A stretch of 64,000 nucleotides of DNA from Fischerella sp. JS2 (GCF_032393985.1 NZ_CP135918.1:4402001-4466000), one strand, 5' to 3'; positions 9,165 through 18,441 are shown, numbered from the stretch's first letter. A program made the numbers and translations. Notes: generated from the letters alone by a model not told the origin.

Positions 9165-11192
9165 TTACGGTACTAATCCCTTAAAGTCCAGCCATGATGC
9201 TAAGATGACTGCCTGCCAAACTGCCATCCAATCATCATTGCTAGCTTGGTTGTCTGCGGAAAGTATGCGCTGATAAGCTGTTTGCAGAAAATCTAAGTTA
9301 ATGTATTTTTCCAGATGTTTGATTTTTTGGGACATCACCTGATCGAGAATTTGGCGATCGCGCTTGAGCAACCCATTGTTAAAGTTTGGTGACAAGTCTG
9401 CTTTTCCACCACGCCACTGAATGCTTTCTGGAAGGATACCCTCTAAAGCACGACGCATGATCATCCGTCCCCATCCTTGATATAGTTTTTGTTCAGAAGG
9501 CAATGCTAAACAGAATTCTACGAGTCGCTTATCCATGAAAGGATGACGAACTTCCAAAGAAAACATTGCTGCATATTGATCCATCTGTTCTAGGGTGTAG
9601 GCTAGTATTCCTTGAGTTAAACTACGCCAATGCTCCTGTCTTAAAGTCAGGGGCGTTTCCTGTGGAGGGTCTAACGTTTGTATCCGTTCATCCAGACGAA
9701 TACGTTGTGCAAAGTTACGGTTAACTAAAGGAGTCTTAGGCAAAGCCGAAGCCGGAGATGTTTTTTGTCTGGGTTGTCCCCTCCAAAATAGCCGTATTTG
9801 TTCCCACAAAGGTTTAATTCCGTGATAGATAATTAACAATTTCCGGGAAACACCAAAATGTTGATGAATCAGTTGCACGGTTTTAACAAACTCTATCCAT
9901 TGCCACTTCTTGACCAAATCCTGGAGATATGGTAATCCATGACTTCTAAAAACTACGTATGGTGAAACATTGTGATGTGCCGCGATCGCTTTAGCTTCCT
10001 GGATGAGGGTTTTCCACTTACCTTGACGTCCCAATTCAGTGAGTCTAGCTATACCGTGGCTCACCGTAGTATCACCATCAAAGCCATCCAGGGAAATCCG
10101 CATTCCTAGTTCTTTGGCAGCGCGATAAACCATCCAAGGATAGAAATGACTTGGACCCAATAAAGCTTCATCTTCGTACTGAAAAATGCTATCTAGATTA
10201 GACAAAGGGCCAAACTCATCACCATGAATATAGTGGGGAATGAATCCTCCCTGTTCTAGTACAGCATTGATAAAAGGGCGTTCATCACATTCAGTAACTT
10301 TGTCAAAAATACTTGAGATGGTGTGTAGTGGGGATTTCCCGACTTCCGCAAGTAGATTCCGTGCTACACAACTCACAGCAGAAGAATCCAAGCCACCACT
10401 CAGTTGGCTAAACATTGGAAAGGCGGTACGCAAGCGACACTTCACTGCTTGGGTGAATATCTGCCGAAATTCTTGAGCATAAGCTTCGTTATCAGCTAAA
10501 TGAATCTCCCGCTCAGGGTCTAGTGACCAGTAAGACCATTGTTGTATTCCTGATTGACTGACCACCATGCTGTGAGCAGGAGGAAGTCGCAGAATATTTT
10601 TATAGGTGGTAATCTTTTGGTCTTCCATCATCAATGCCAAGTAGTCGCCAATCCTAACTTCATTCAGGCGACATGGAACGTGTGGCAAACATAGGATTGC
10701 TTTGATTTCTGAAGCAAATATGAATTGTTGATTTGGTTGATGGTAATAGTAAAAAGGCTTGACTCCAAAATGGTCTCTAGCACAGAAAAGTGTTTGCTTT
10801 TTTCTATCCCAAATGGCAAAGGCAAAATCACCTAGTAGATGCTCTGCACATAGCTCTCCCCATTTTTGATAAGCAGCTAATATTAGCTGAGTGTCCGTTA
10901 TTTTTTCGAGCGGACAATCATTTATTTGTAATATAAATAATAATTCTTCCCGATTGTCAATGCGAGCGTCGGATGTAATGACTAAATCACCAGTTTCATT
11001 AACTAGAGGTAACTTTTCTAGTAGAGATTCGGGGGTAGTCCACAGCATTCTATGGCCAAAACCCAGATTTCCATCATGCCAGATATCTGCACCATCAGGG
11101 CCACGGTGAGCTAGAGTATTTACCATCTTTTCTAAGTCTTGCTTGTCTACAGAACGCCCGTCAAGATAGTAAATTCCCATCATCCCACTCAT
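9165..11192 (-). CDS. Lasso-peptide cyclase (C protein, asparagine-synthetase-like)
   Basis: A 675-residue two-domain protein like asparagine synthase B: an N-terminal class II glutaminase-like domain (LAHRGPDGADIW, near residue 30) and a C-terminal synthetase domain with the ATP-pyrophosphatase loop SGGLDSSA near residue 262. It begins MSGMMGIYYLDG, so the catalytic Cys2 of true asparagine synthetases is missing; glutaminase activity is not expected. That fits lasso cyclases, which adenylate the Asp/Glu side chain and close the macrolactam. The ATG at 11192 overlaps the B2 stop (ATGA). The longer frame to 11393 lies over B2 in another frame and is not credible as coding. Confidence 0.92.
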   Translation of the reverse strand: MSGMMGIYYLDGRSVDKQDLEKMVNTLAHRGPDGADIWHDGNLGFGHRMLWTTPESLLEKLPLVNETGDLVITSDARIDNREELLFILQINDCPLEKITDTQLILAAYQKWGELCAEHLLGDFAFAIWDRKKQTLFCARDHFGVKPFYYYHQPNQQFIFASEIKAILCLPHVPCRLNEVRIGDYLALMMEDQKITTYKNILRLPPAHSMVVSQSGIQQWSYWSLDPEREIHLADNEAYAQEFRQIFTQAVKCRLRTAFPMFSQLSGGLDSSAVSCVARNLLAEVGKSPLHTISSIFDKVTECDERPFINAVLEQGGFIPHYIHGDEFGPLSNLDSIFQYEDEALLGPSHFYPWMVYRAAKELGMRISLDGFDGDTTVSHGIARLTELGRQGKWKTLIQEAKAIAAHHNVSPYVVFRSHGLPYLQDLVKKWQWIEFVKTVQLIHQHFGVSRKLLIIYHGIKPLWEQIRLFWRGQPRQKTSPASALPKTPLVNRNFAQRIRLDERIQTLDPPQETPLTLRQEHWRSLTQGILAYTLEQMDQYAAMFSLEVRHPFMDKRLVEFCLALPSEQKLYQGWGRMIMRRALEGILPESIQWRGGKADLSPNFNNGLLKRDRQILDQVMSQKIKHLEKYINLDFLQTAYQRILSADNQASNDDWMAVWQAVILASWLDFKGLVP

Positions 11193-11626
11193 AACTTGAC
11201 TCCTTCTAGCGTTGGTAGGGGAATAAAGCGAGAAAGGTCTGCGAGATTCCCAATCACGATCTTTCCTTGATGTTCTATCCAAGCATGAGCCTCTAGGATT
11301 CCTGTCTTGTCTTTGGCGACACCGATGCGGAGTTGACAAGGGTGACTGTACCGATTCATCAGGACTTGCGTAGTCAAGGCACGAGCCAAGCACTTGACAC
11401 CAGGCATATAACGACTAGCTACCTCTACAGCCCAGACAATTTTGCGGATGGATACTTGGTTTGTAGTTTGTGTGACTGGTTGACTGATTTTTGCTAATAG
11501 TTTTAAAAGAGTGCGAAACGGCAGCAACCACAACCCCAGGCGCATAGCTGCTAGTAAAATCAAGGTCGTGATTAATAAGTGGCGATCGCCTGCATTAAAA
11601 CTCAAAAACTTAAACAGTAGCGTCAT
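11189..11626 (-). CDS. Lasso-peptide leader peptidase B2 (transglutaminase-like)
   Basis: A 145-residue protein of the transglutaminase-core type used by split lasso B proteins. The likely Cys-His-Asp catalytic set is C79 in GVKCLARAL, H114 in EAHAWIE and D130 in GNLADLS. A hydrophobic N-terminal region (about residues 15-45) suggests membrane association. The enzyme removes the leader so that the cyclase can act on the new N-terminus. It overlaps B1 by 17 bp and the cyclase by 4 bp, a tightly coupled B1-B2-C arrangement. Confidence 0.9.
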   Translation of the reverse strand: MTLLFKFLSFNAGDRHLLITTLILLAAMRLGLWLLPFRTLLKLLAKISQPVTQTTNQVSIRKIVWAVEVASRYMPGVKCLARALTTQVLMNRYSHPCQLRIGVAKDKTGILEAHAWIEHQGKIVIGNLADLSRFIPLPTLEGVKL

Positions 11627-11924
11627 TTTGAATATTTATTAGTTCCGCAGCTAAAAGATCTTCAAGTAAATTGACCAAATCGCGATCGCACTGTTCGGCT
11701 TCGACCTCGTACTCTGCCAAGATAGCTGCTTTAATATCCTCTACAGTTTTAGGTGTTTGAATTAAATTCCAGATCAGTGTTCCTACTTCATTCAAACCGT
11801 GATATGTACCAGATTTAATATTGAGAATTACTGCTTCACCTCCCAAATCAGAGGAAATTTGCTCAACAGATGCCACAACAATTGTATTTTCTGAGATTTT
11901 ACCTTCTACTGTTTTTGATTTCAT
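11610..11924 (-). CDS. Lasso-peptide recognition protein B1 (PqqD-like RRE)
   Basis: A 104-residue PqqD-family protein. The sequences GGEAVILNIKSGTYHGLNEVG and LIWNLIQTPKTVEDI are typical of the winged-helix RiPP recognition element, and an acidic C-terminal helix (LVNLLEDLLAAELI) ends the domain. It binds the YxxPxL leader motif and hands the precursor to B2 and C. It is the first gene of the minus-strand lasso operon; the promoter should lie in the gap starting at 11925. Confidence 0.9.
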   Translation of the reverse strand: MKSKTVEGKISENTIVVASVEQISSDLGGEAVILNIKSGTYHGLNEVGTLIWNLIQTPKTVEDIKAAILAEYEVEAEQCDRDLVNLLEDLLAAELINIQNDATV

Positions 11925-12631
11925 GTTTACTCAATTTCCTTAGGCTATTCTATTTTGGCTATACATGGGCTCCTGTTCATACTTTAACTAGTTTTCTCAG
12001 TGCTTATCCGGATACTCAGGTAAAAAAAGCGAAGAACATTTTCCAAAATTTGCACCCAACAACTATAGACTTACTTCGTTTCTATTCTTTGCACCCAGCA
12101 AATATCCGTACTCCCCTTGGAAAAATTAATGTATAACCCCATATCAATACTTTTAGTTTTAAGTATCTTTTCTGACAATTTCTCTGACTAACGAAGTTTT
12201 ACTTTTGATCTCAACCCTGGTATAAATATGTGAAACTTTTACCGTAAAACTGCGTCTCTAATTGTTGCAGAGGTAGATTTCTGAGAAATTAACAACCCTG
12301 GATGTGGAAGATGCTTACGTAGCTTTTCTAAGCTACAAGTATACATACATAAACTAATTGTGTACGTAAAGTTCATCAAAAAAACATAATTAGGTTAATC
12401 TTGAATAAAATTTGATCTGAGCGCCCGACTGGCGGCGAATGTCTCCGGCACGCTGCGTAAGCGCCAGCCGCTCCTCAAATGAAACAAACAAGGCAAATCT
12501 CAGATCTTCTTCCCTTCTGCCACAGCGTTCTTTGAACGCGAACCGCAGCTAGCTTTGCAACCCACGTCTGCTCAGCATAGCTGCCTTGTTTTTTGAAAGT
12601 AGGGGTATAAACCTGTAATATTGAACTAAAT
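11925..12631. other. AT-rich gap upstream of the lasso operon, with a repeat island
   Basis: No credible gene is seen; an 88-codon plus-strand ORF at 11870-12136 mostly overlaps the B1 start and lacks family features. From about 12415 to 12600 the base composition changes to GC-rich, with GGCGGCGAATGTCTCCGGCA and then a segment (12518-12567) that recurs near 48816. The lasso promoter is expected next to 11925 on the minus strand but no clear -35/-10 pair could be assigned. Confidence 0.5.
12518..12567. repeat. Dispersed repeat, copy 1
   Basis: The segment with GCGTTCTTTGAACGCG followed by GCAGCTAGCTTTGCAACCCA matches, with a few differences and a short indel, the segment at about 48816-48858. 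Both copies are intergenic and are followed by CT-rich sequence. The element is not mobile by any visible gene. Confidence 0.6.
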
Positions 12632-12790
12632 TTAAGTTTCCTCAACCATTGCTTGATTAAGTAAAGCTATCCACATGTCTGATGGTTCTGAGTAGTAATC
12701 AATCTGCTCAACTTGATACCGATAAGAGCGACTATCATCTTCTAAAATAATCCAGTCACCACGCTTGACACCTTTACACTGCGCGGTCAT
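12632..12790 (-). CDS. Small conserved-looking hypothetical protein
   Basis: From the internal ATG at 12790 the product has 52 residues, with MTAQCKGVKRGDWIILED at the N-terminus and SDMWIALLNQAMVEE near the end. It is Tyr/Asp-rich in the middle (SRSYRYQVEQIDYYSEPSD) and soluble. The frame remains open upstream to 12958 (108 residues), but the extra N-terminal part looks less protein-like, so I prefer the short start. No function is recognised. It stands alone in a repeat-rich region between the lasso operon and tRNA-Gln. Confidence 0.5.
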   Translation of the reverse strand: MTAQCKGVKRGDWIILEDDSRSYRYQVEQIDYYSEPSDMWIALLNQAMVEET

Positions 12791-12958
12791 ATAACCTTTT
12801 TTTAAACCTTCTATAGGCTCAAATATATAGTCGCGCCCATAAATCAATCCCCGAAAGTCATGTATTTTATGTTTTTGGAACGTCGGTATAGTAAAAATGA
12901 ATTGCACTACTAAGTCATAAATAACACTAATGCTAATCCCTGACCTAATAAAAGGCAT

Positions 12959-13651
12959 AATATTTGTCTATAAATAAAATTTGTCTCAAATTAATACTGT
13001 TCACAGAGTAGTCATTCAACTGACAACTAATCTCAAGCTACAAGCAATCAAGAACTTTTGATGTTGACTTGATATTTTTAGTTCTCCCCTTGCTGATTAC
13101 ACTTGAACTAGCCAAAATAGCTGGATGCACACATTTAGATTGCAGTCAGATTAAAATAATGTCAACTGTAATACTACTGGCACAAGTCAAGGCATTGGTT
13201 TGATGTCACTTGTTAGTGGTGGTTGTTAGTTGTTGGTTGGTGGTTGTTAGTGCTTAGGAATCAGTGTAGACGCGTAGCGGCTTGCCGCAGGCTACAGTTA
13301 ACAGTGAGTAATTGAATTTGATAACTGATAACTCATAACTCATAACTGATAACTGACCTACACTCCTCACACTCCACCCTTACCTTAAGGCTATGAGCGC
13401 GTCTACACATCCCCTACTGCCCCTAATCCCCAACGCCTCTTTCTTTATGCCGGGGGACCCTTACTTTACAGAAGCCGAGTAAAGCGCGTCTACGGCGATC
13501 GCTCATGGGGGACCGATGAGTCCCCCATCACCCTATCACCCCACCTCCCCAGTACTCTCACTGCGTCCAATATACAGTCAAAATTTCTGGTTTAAAGTAC
13601 TTGACACAACCATAGTTAAAACTGCTATATTGTTAAACAGCGAAAACGCAA
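12959..13651. other. Repeat-rich gap before tRNA-Gln
   Basis: No gene is supported. The stretch has GTTGTTAGT/TGGTTGGTGG tandem blocks (about 13211-13250), tandem heptamers of the ACTGATA / ACTCATA type (13318-13357), and a GTAGACGCGTAGCGG...GCTAC inverted element near 13266. A second element, CTATGAGCGCGTCTACA, lies at 13391-13407. The short ORF covering 13516-13743 runs across the tRNA and is rejected. Confidence 0.6.
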
Positions 13652-13723
13652 TGGGGCGTAGCCAAGCGGTAAGGCAGCGGGTTTTGGTCCCGCCATTCCT
13701 AGGTTCGAATCCTAGCGCCCCAG
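13652..13723 (+). tRNA. tRNA-Gln (anticodon TTG)
   Basis: A 72-nt cloverleaf: the acceptor arm TGGGGCG pairs with CGCCCCA, the D-arm contains AGCCAAGCGGTAAGGC, the anticodon loop is TTTTGGT with anticodon TTG between CGGG and CCCG, and the T-loop is GGTTCGAATCC. The CCA end is not encoded. TATATTGTT just upstream may be part of a promoter. Confidence 0.95.
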
Positions 13724-14323
13724 TTAATCAAAGAAGTAAATAAAGAAGCATTTGGCTAGGAACAGTTCATTATTAGTTGCTGTCAACGAGGTTTAACAGC
13801 AATTTTACCAAAATTGTAGTGGCGATCACTATTTTGCAAAATATAATGTGCGGTAGTTGGTAACTGATAATTAGTAAGAGTGTCCATTACCATGCATTGG
13901 CGGGTGCTGTCGTTCCTCTTACTCCGACTACGCTTCGGAGGCTTAGTGCCGATTTTGTGTGACTTATGTAAATTATCTTTATACTAATGGCCAGATGCAC
14001 AGTATAAAAAATCTATACATACAGCTTGATTAACCGTCTAAGTTAAGCTACCAATCTACCTTACGTAATGTTACTGTATGTATAGTGCATCGCTCCAAAT
14101 TAACGGGCATTTTCAAGACTTAAAACAGGGTGACAATGAAGTCAAAACAAGGAGTTCAGTATTTAGAATTACCCCACAATTAAAGTTGGGAACCCCAGAC
14201 AAAGAAAATAATTTTTTGATCTACATATGATCGAACTGCGGGCTTTTACTTTTGACTTTATTAATTCTGAATTCTGAATATCTGATTATTTCGATCAGAA
14301 ATGTAGTTAAATTTACTAAGGTT
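13724..14323. other. Gap between tRNA-Gln and the Wzz/BY-kinase gene
   Basis: About 600 bp with no gene. It carries the long interrupted inverted repeat described separately (13994-14091), which lies about 230 bp upstream of the kinase gene, and a palindrome TTACGTAA at about 14061-14068. A promoter for the kinase gene is expected here but cannot be placed with confidence. Confidence 0.5.
13994..14091. repeat. Long interrupted inverted repeat upstream of Wzz/BY-kinase gene
   Basis: The right arm CTGTATGTATAGTGCATC (14074-14091) is the exact inverted copy of GATGCAC (13994-14000) plus TATACATACAG (14014-14024); the left arm is split by 13 bp. About 49 bp separate the arms. It could be a regulatory cruciform or the ends of a small lost element. 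Confidence 0.7.
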
Positions 14324-16546
14324 ATGCTGAAATCAGACAAAACTCATCACCCGTTGTTAACAGCTAACTCTGCTCAATTAAATGATGCTGATGAAGGCGG
14401 ATTAAATTTAGGTCAAGTGGGAGCGGCTCTTCGTCGGCGAGCGCTATTAATAGCTGGTCTCACAGGTGTAGTAGCAACCGCAGGGGTATTAAAAGCAGAA
14501 ACAGATCCACCAGTATACCAAGGCAGTTTTGAAATATTAACCAAACCTGTGACTGGTGAGGGTAAGGTTATAGCTAATGTTCCTCAAACTATAGGAGATG
14601 GCAAAGACGCGATCGCAGCTCCAGAAACTACCGAAGAAGTCAAGACAACAATAAAAGTTTTACAAAGTCGCAGAATACTAGAGCCCGTCATCAAAAAGCT
14701 TCAGACTAAGTACCCAGAAATAGAATACGACTATGTAATTGAGAACTTAGAGATTGAGTCAAAACAGCGACACATTTTAGAAGTTCAATATACCGATGCA
14801 GATCAGCAGCTAGTTACAGATTTGCTAAATAGTATTAAAGATGCTTATCTGCAATATAGTTTGGCAGAACGTCGTAACGACGTAGAGCAGGCACTGAAAT
14901 TTGTAGAAAAACAAAGAAAACCATTAGAACAACGAGTCAAAGACTGGCAAGAACGACTGCGAACAATCAGACAGAAGAATAATTTAGTCGAACCAGCCCA
15001 GAAAGCACAGGAAGTATCCACTCATGTTGCTACATTGACACAGCAGCAACTAGAAAATCGTGTGATGCTAGAACAAATGCGAGCCAAGTATCAGGACTTG
15101 CAAAAAGAGTTCTTGCAACAACCAGGTGCATTAGCTAGCAATTCACTACTCAGTGATAACCCTCGTTACCAAAAAATTCTTGATCTGCTTCAGCAAACGA
15201 ATGCGGAAATAGCTCAAAGAGGATCTATCTTCACCGAAGAAGAAGAAGGCATGGTACGCCTTTCCGAACGGAGAGACACCATGATTTCAATGTTGGAGGA
15301 AGAAAGAGGGCGGGTGAACAGAGATTTTCAAAGCCGCATTCGAGAATTGGAAGCACGTGATCTGGCTATTCGTGAAAAAATAGATAATCTCAATGGCTAT
15401 TTGCGAGCTTTAGCAGCAGTTAGTCGTGATTACGATAACATTCAGCGAGAATTAGAAATTGCCACCCAAGGCTTAAGCCAATTTACAGCCAAGCAACAAG
15501 CATTACAAATCGAGTACGCTCAAAGATTACAACCTTGGAGATTACTAGATCCTCAGTTGTCAAAAGTGAGTGAACCTGACGCTATCTCAGATAGTGCTAA
15601 GAGAAATCTCATATTGGGAGGAATGTTAGGTTTGTTGATGGGAGTAGGAGCTGCTTTAGTTGTTGATAAACTCAGCAATGTCTTCTACACTTCCAAAGAA
15701 CTTAAGGAAACTATAGGGCTGCCATTGTTAGGAGTAGTTCCTCTCAGGAAAGAAATTGCCCTCTCCACAAATGCAGGTAATACTTCTAGTAGTTTGCAGC
15801 AAGCAGCTCGCGCTTCATTTTTTGAAGTATTTCGCTCTCTTTACACCAATATTTTGCTTTTAGGTTCTGATGCACCAATTCGTTCACTAGTGATCAGTTC
15901 CGCAGGACAAGGAGATGGAAAATCAACAGTTGCTGTACATTTAGCCTTAGCAGCAGCTGCAATGGGACACCGAATTTTGCTTGTAGATGCAAATTTACGT
16001 TCTCCCAGCCTCCACCAACGCGTAGGGTTAATGAATATTCAGGGATTGACTGATGTTATTTCTTCCGACTTAGACTGGAGTAACGTGATTGAGCGATCGC
16101 CTCTAGAAGATAATCTCTATGTCCTCTCTGCTGGCCCTGTTCCCCCAGACTCAATTAGGTTACTCGCATCTCAAAAAATGCAGGACTTGATGCAAGACCT
16201 ACATAGTAGCTTTGATTTAGTAATTTATGATACGCCTCCTCTAGTTGGATTTGCTGATGCAACCTTATTGGCAGCTAACACCAATGGTATGGTACTAGTT
16301 GCTGGTTTAGGTAAGTTAAAGCGTACCGTCTTCCAACAAGCATTAGAAGAGCTGCAAATATCTGGCACACCTATCTTGGGATTGGTAGCCAATAAGTCCA
16401 GAGATGCCGTACCTGCTTCCTATACCTACTATCAGCAGTATTACAGACAGAGCATGAGTGTAGAACGTGTTAGTGATGATGATGACACAGACATCAGAAA
16501 TAACTCTGTACCGACCTCTTCTTCTGTAAGAAAAATTAAGGGATAG
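14324..16546 (+). CDS. Wzz-like polysaccharide co-polymerase fused to BY-kinase
   Basis: About 740 residues from ATG 14324, which follows TAAGG; the in-frame TTG at 14252 is less likely. A Wzz domain with first membrane helix near residues 39-58 is followed by a long coiled coil (about 170-410), a second helix near 427-447, then a cytoplasmic tyrosine-kinase domain. Walker A (GQGDGKST) is near residue 527, Walker A' is ILLVDANLR, Walker B is LVIYDTPP. The C-terminal tyrosine cluster (SYTYYQQYY) near residue 698 is the usual autophosphorylation tail. Such proteins set chain length and control export. It is not next to a polymerase, but a second full-length paralogue lies at 50193. Confidence 0.93.
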   Translation: MLKSDKTHHPLLTANSAQLNDADEGGLNLGQVGAALRRRALLIAGLTGVVATAGVLKAETDPPVYQGSFEILTKPVTGEGKVIANVPQTIGDGKDAIAAPETTEEVKTTIKVLQSRRILEPVIKKLQTKYPEIEYDYVIENLEIESKQRHILEVQYTDADQQLVTDLLNSIKDAYLQYSLAERRNDVEQALKFVEKQRKPLEQRVKDWQERLRTIRQKNNLVEPAQKAQEVSTHVATLTQQQLENRVMLEQMRAKYQDLQKEFLQQPGALASNSLLSDNPRYQKILDLLQQTNAEIAQRGSIFTEEEEGMVRLSERRDTMISMLEEERGRVNRDFQSRIRELEARDLAIREKIDNLNGYLRALAAVSRDYDNIQRELEIATQGLSQFTAKQQALQIEYAQRLQPWRLLDPQLSKVSEPDAISDSAKRNLILGGMLGLLMGVGAALVVDKLSNVFYTSKELKETIGLPLLGVVPLRKEIALSTNAGNTSSSLQQAARASFFEVFRSLYTNILLLGSDAPIRSLVISSAGQGDGKSTVAVHLALAAAAMGHRILLVDANLRSPSLHQRVGLMNIQGLTDVISSDLDWSNVIERSPLEDNLYVLSAGPVPPDSIRLLASQKMQDLMQDLHSSFDLVIYDTPPLVGFADATLLAANTNGMVLVAGLGKLKRTVFQQALEELQISGTPILGLVANKSRDAVPASYTYYQQYYRQSMSVERVSDDDDTDIRNNSVPTSSSVRKIKG

Positions 16547-16556
16547 TGGTTAGTGG

Positions 16557-16586
16557 GTAGAGACGCGAGGAACATCGCGTCTCTAC
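16557..16586. repeat. Perfect 12-bp hairpin (GTAGAGACGCGA type)
   Basis: GTAGAGACGCGA and TCGCGTCTCTAC form a perfect 12-bp stem with loop GGAACA, between the stops of two convergent genes. It is flanked by GTGGTTA heptamer repeats. There is no T-run, so it is better described as a dispersed palindromic repeat that might also stop transcription from both sides. Confidence 0.8.
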
Positions 16587-16629
16587 ATTAGTGGTTAGTG
16601 GTTAGTGGTTAATAACTAACTACCAACTC

Positions 16630-17109
16630 TTACTTATCCGCCGATTTCAAAGCACGATCTAGTATTTGCCTAGCCTGTTCTGCTTTCGCTTTAGCTTCCT
16701 GATAACGTACATTCGCCTGGGCGAAAGTTTTGAGAACCTTAAAACCTTCCTTGAGGCGAGTAATTTCCTCTTCTGTCACAGAATTGTCTGAGAAGAGGAT
16801 ATCAATCTGTTTGCGAATTTCTAACGCTTCGGCGCGTGAGTCTTGGACTTTCAGTTTTAGTGTAGCTAGATTACTGAGAATTTGAACAGCTTGAGTAATT
16901 TCGTCCTCACCGTTAGTAGTATCCATTGATACTTCTTTTACCTCTATTAATTGTTTGGCACTAAATCCGTCTTCGAGTTCGGTAGGTAACTTACCTTCAT
17001 CCATGAGTTGCATCAGCTGATCCATCGCTTTCTCGCGGGCTTTGGCTGAATCTTTACCAGGTACAGTGAGGATGATATCTGGGCTTTGAGCGAGAGTGTA
17101 CTGAACCAT
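16630..17109 (-). CDS. Conserved-looking coiled-coil hypothetical protein
   Basis: A 159-residue soluble protein rich in Lys, Glu and Ala. Residues 80-155 are likely a coiled coil (LATLKLKVQDSRAEALEIRK, then QEAKAKAEQARQILDRALK). The first 70 residues have DIILTVPGKDSAKAREKAMD and a predicted ordered fold. It has no membrane span or signal peptide. I do not recognise a characterised family. It lies 109 bp from the epimerase stop-side gene (transcribed the same way) and convergent to the Wzz/BY-kinase. Coding is supported by regular codon use and length. Confidence 0.8.
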   Translation of the reverse strand: MVQYTLAQSPDIILTVPGKDSAKAREKAMDQLMQLMDEGKLPTELEDGFSAKQLIEVKEVSMDTTNGEDEITQAVQILSNLATLKLKVQDSRAEALEIRKQIDILFSDNSVTEEEITRLKEGFKVLKTFAQANVRYQEAKAKAEQARQILDRALKSADK

Positions 17110-17218
17110 ATTTCTGCAAGAAACTTGCTACTGCTTTGAAAGCCGATTAATTTTAACATATTTGGGGATCGGGGATTGGGAGAAGACGAGGAGGACAAGG
17201 AAGCAATCTTTCACCCCA

Positions 17219-18343
17219 TCACCCCATCACCCCATTCCCTAAATAATTCTGGACTATCTGTAAAATCCGTTCTGCTGCATGACCATCTCCAAAGGGATTG
17301 ATGGCGTTTGCCATTGCTGCATAAGCATCTGGGTTACTCAGCAATTCTACAGCGTTAGCAACTATAGTCTGTGATTTAGTACCCACAAGTTTAGCTGTAC
17401 CAGCTGTGACAGCTTCTGGTCTTTCTGTAGTTTCTCGCAGAACCAAAACTGGTTTACCTAGACTAGGGGCTTCTTCTTGCAAACCACCAGAGTCAGTGAG
17501 CAGAAGATGCGATCGCATAATTGCTCCTACCAGTTCACTATAGTCTAAAGGTTCTGTTAAAAAAATCCGAGGGTGATTGCCTAAACTTGCCTGCAATGGT
17601 TCTCGTACTGTAGGATTACGATGTAATGGCAATAGTAAGGCTGTATCAGGAAACTTATCTAGTATCTGTAAAAATCCCTGGGTGATTCCTTGCAGTGGTT
17701 CTCCCCAATTCTCTCGTCGATGCACAGTCGCCAGTAAAACACGATATTTATTCCATTCCAAACCAGGTATATTACAGGCTGGTTCTTTTGCTGCTACATT
17801 TAACAGTGCGTCAATCACTGTGTTACCAGTCATATGAATTTGACCTAAAACACCAGAATTTTTTAAGTTTTCTACAGCTAAAGGTGTTGGCGCAAAGTGC
17901 AATTGAGTTAGTTGGGAAATTAACCTTCTATTAGCTTCTTCTGGAAAAGGATTAAATAAGTCATCTGTTCTTAACCCAGCTTCTACATGACCGACAGGAA
18001 TCTTTTGGTAAAAAGCTGCCAATGTCGCTGCAAATGCTGTGGTAGTATCTCCTTGCACCAAAATTAAATCTGGTTTATTTTCTTGAAATAATTCTTCTAA
18101 TCCTCGCAAGCTACGGCAAGTAATATCAGTTAAAGATTGTTGCCGTTGCATAATTTCTAAGTCACGGTCTGCCTTAAGGTTGAAAAGCTGCATCACTTGT
18201 TCAACCATTTCACGATGCTGTCCAGTCAAAATAACTTGTGTTTCAAAGCCTAGAAAGTTTTGGAAAATTTGAATTACGGGAGCTAGTTTAATTGCTTCTG
18301 GACGAGTACCTAAAATAATGTAAACGAGTTTGTTATTAATCAT
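17219..18343 (-). CDS. wecB: UDP-N-acetylglucosamine 2-epimerase (non-hydrolysing)
   Basis: A 374-residue protein of normal family length. Family motifs are GTRPEAIK (residues 12-19), HVEAGLRT, PEEANRR, and the C-terminal TDSGGLQEEAPSLGKPVL with a following ETTERPEAV. The enzyme interconverts UDP-GlcNAc and UDP-ManNAc in the cytoplasm, a precursor for surface polysaccharides. It fits the polysaccharide theme of the window, two genes from a Wzz/BY-kinase. The ATG at 18343 is the natural start (MINNKLVYIILGTRP). Upstream is a heptamer repeat tract. Confidence 0.95.
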   Translation of the reverse strand: MINNKLVYIILGTRPEAIKLAPVIQIFQNFLGFETQVILTGQHREMVEQVMQLFNLKADRDLEIMQRQQSLTDITCRSLRGLEELFQENKPDLILVQGDTTTAFAATLAAFYQKIPVGHVEAGLRTDDLFNPFPEEANRRLISQLTQLHFAPTPLAVENLKNSGVLGQIHMTGNTVIDALLNVAAKEPACNIPGLEWNKYRVLLATVHRRENWGEPLQGITQGFLQILDKFPDTALLLPLHRNPTVREPLQASLGNHPRIFLTEPLDYSELVGAIMRSHLLLTDSGGLQEEAPSLGKPVLVLRETTERPEAVTAGTAKLVGTKSQTIVANAVELLSNPDAYAAMANAINPFGDGHAAERILQIVQNYLGNGVMG

Positions 18344-18349
18344 TAGTCA

Positions 18350-18413
18350 TTAATCATTGGTCAATTGTCAATGGTCAATGGTCAATGGTCAATTGTCAAT
18401 AATTGTTAAGTTC
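18350..18413. repeat. Tandem heptamer (STRR) tract GGTCAAT
   Basis: Units GGTCAAT and TGTCAAT repeat in tandem with small changes, about eight copies, directly upstream of the epimerase start. Heptamer tracts of this kind are characteristic of heterocystous cyanobacteria. They may separate the epimerase from its promoter or form part of its 5' leader. Confidence 0.8.
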
Positions 18414-18441
18414 AAATTATGACAAATGACAAAAAAGCATG

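Noticed and set aside
11192-11393. Extended N-terminus of the lasso cyclase frame (to 11393)
   Set aside because: It overlaps the B2 gene in another frame and reads as Arg/Ser-rich shadow sequence; the ATG at 11192 in the ATGA overlap is the natural start.
13516-13743. 75-residue ORF across tRNA-Gln
   Set aside because: Runs through the tRNA gene and STRR sequence; no protein features.
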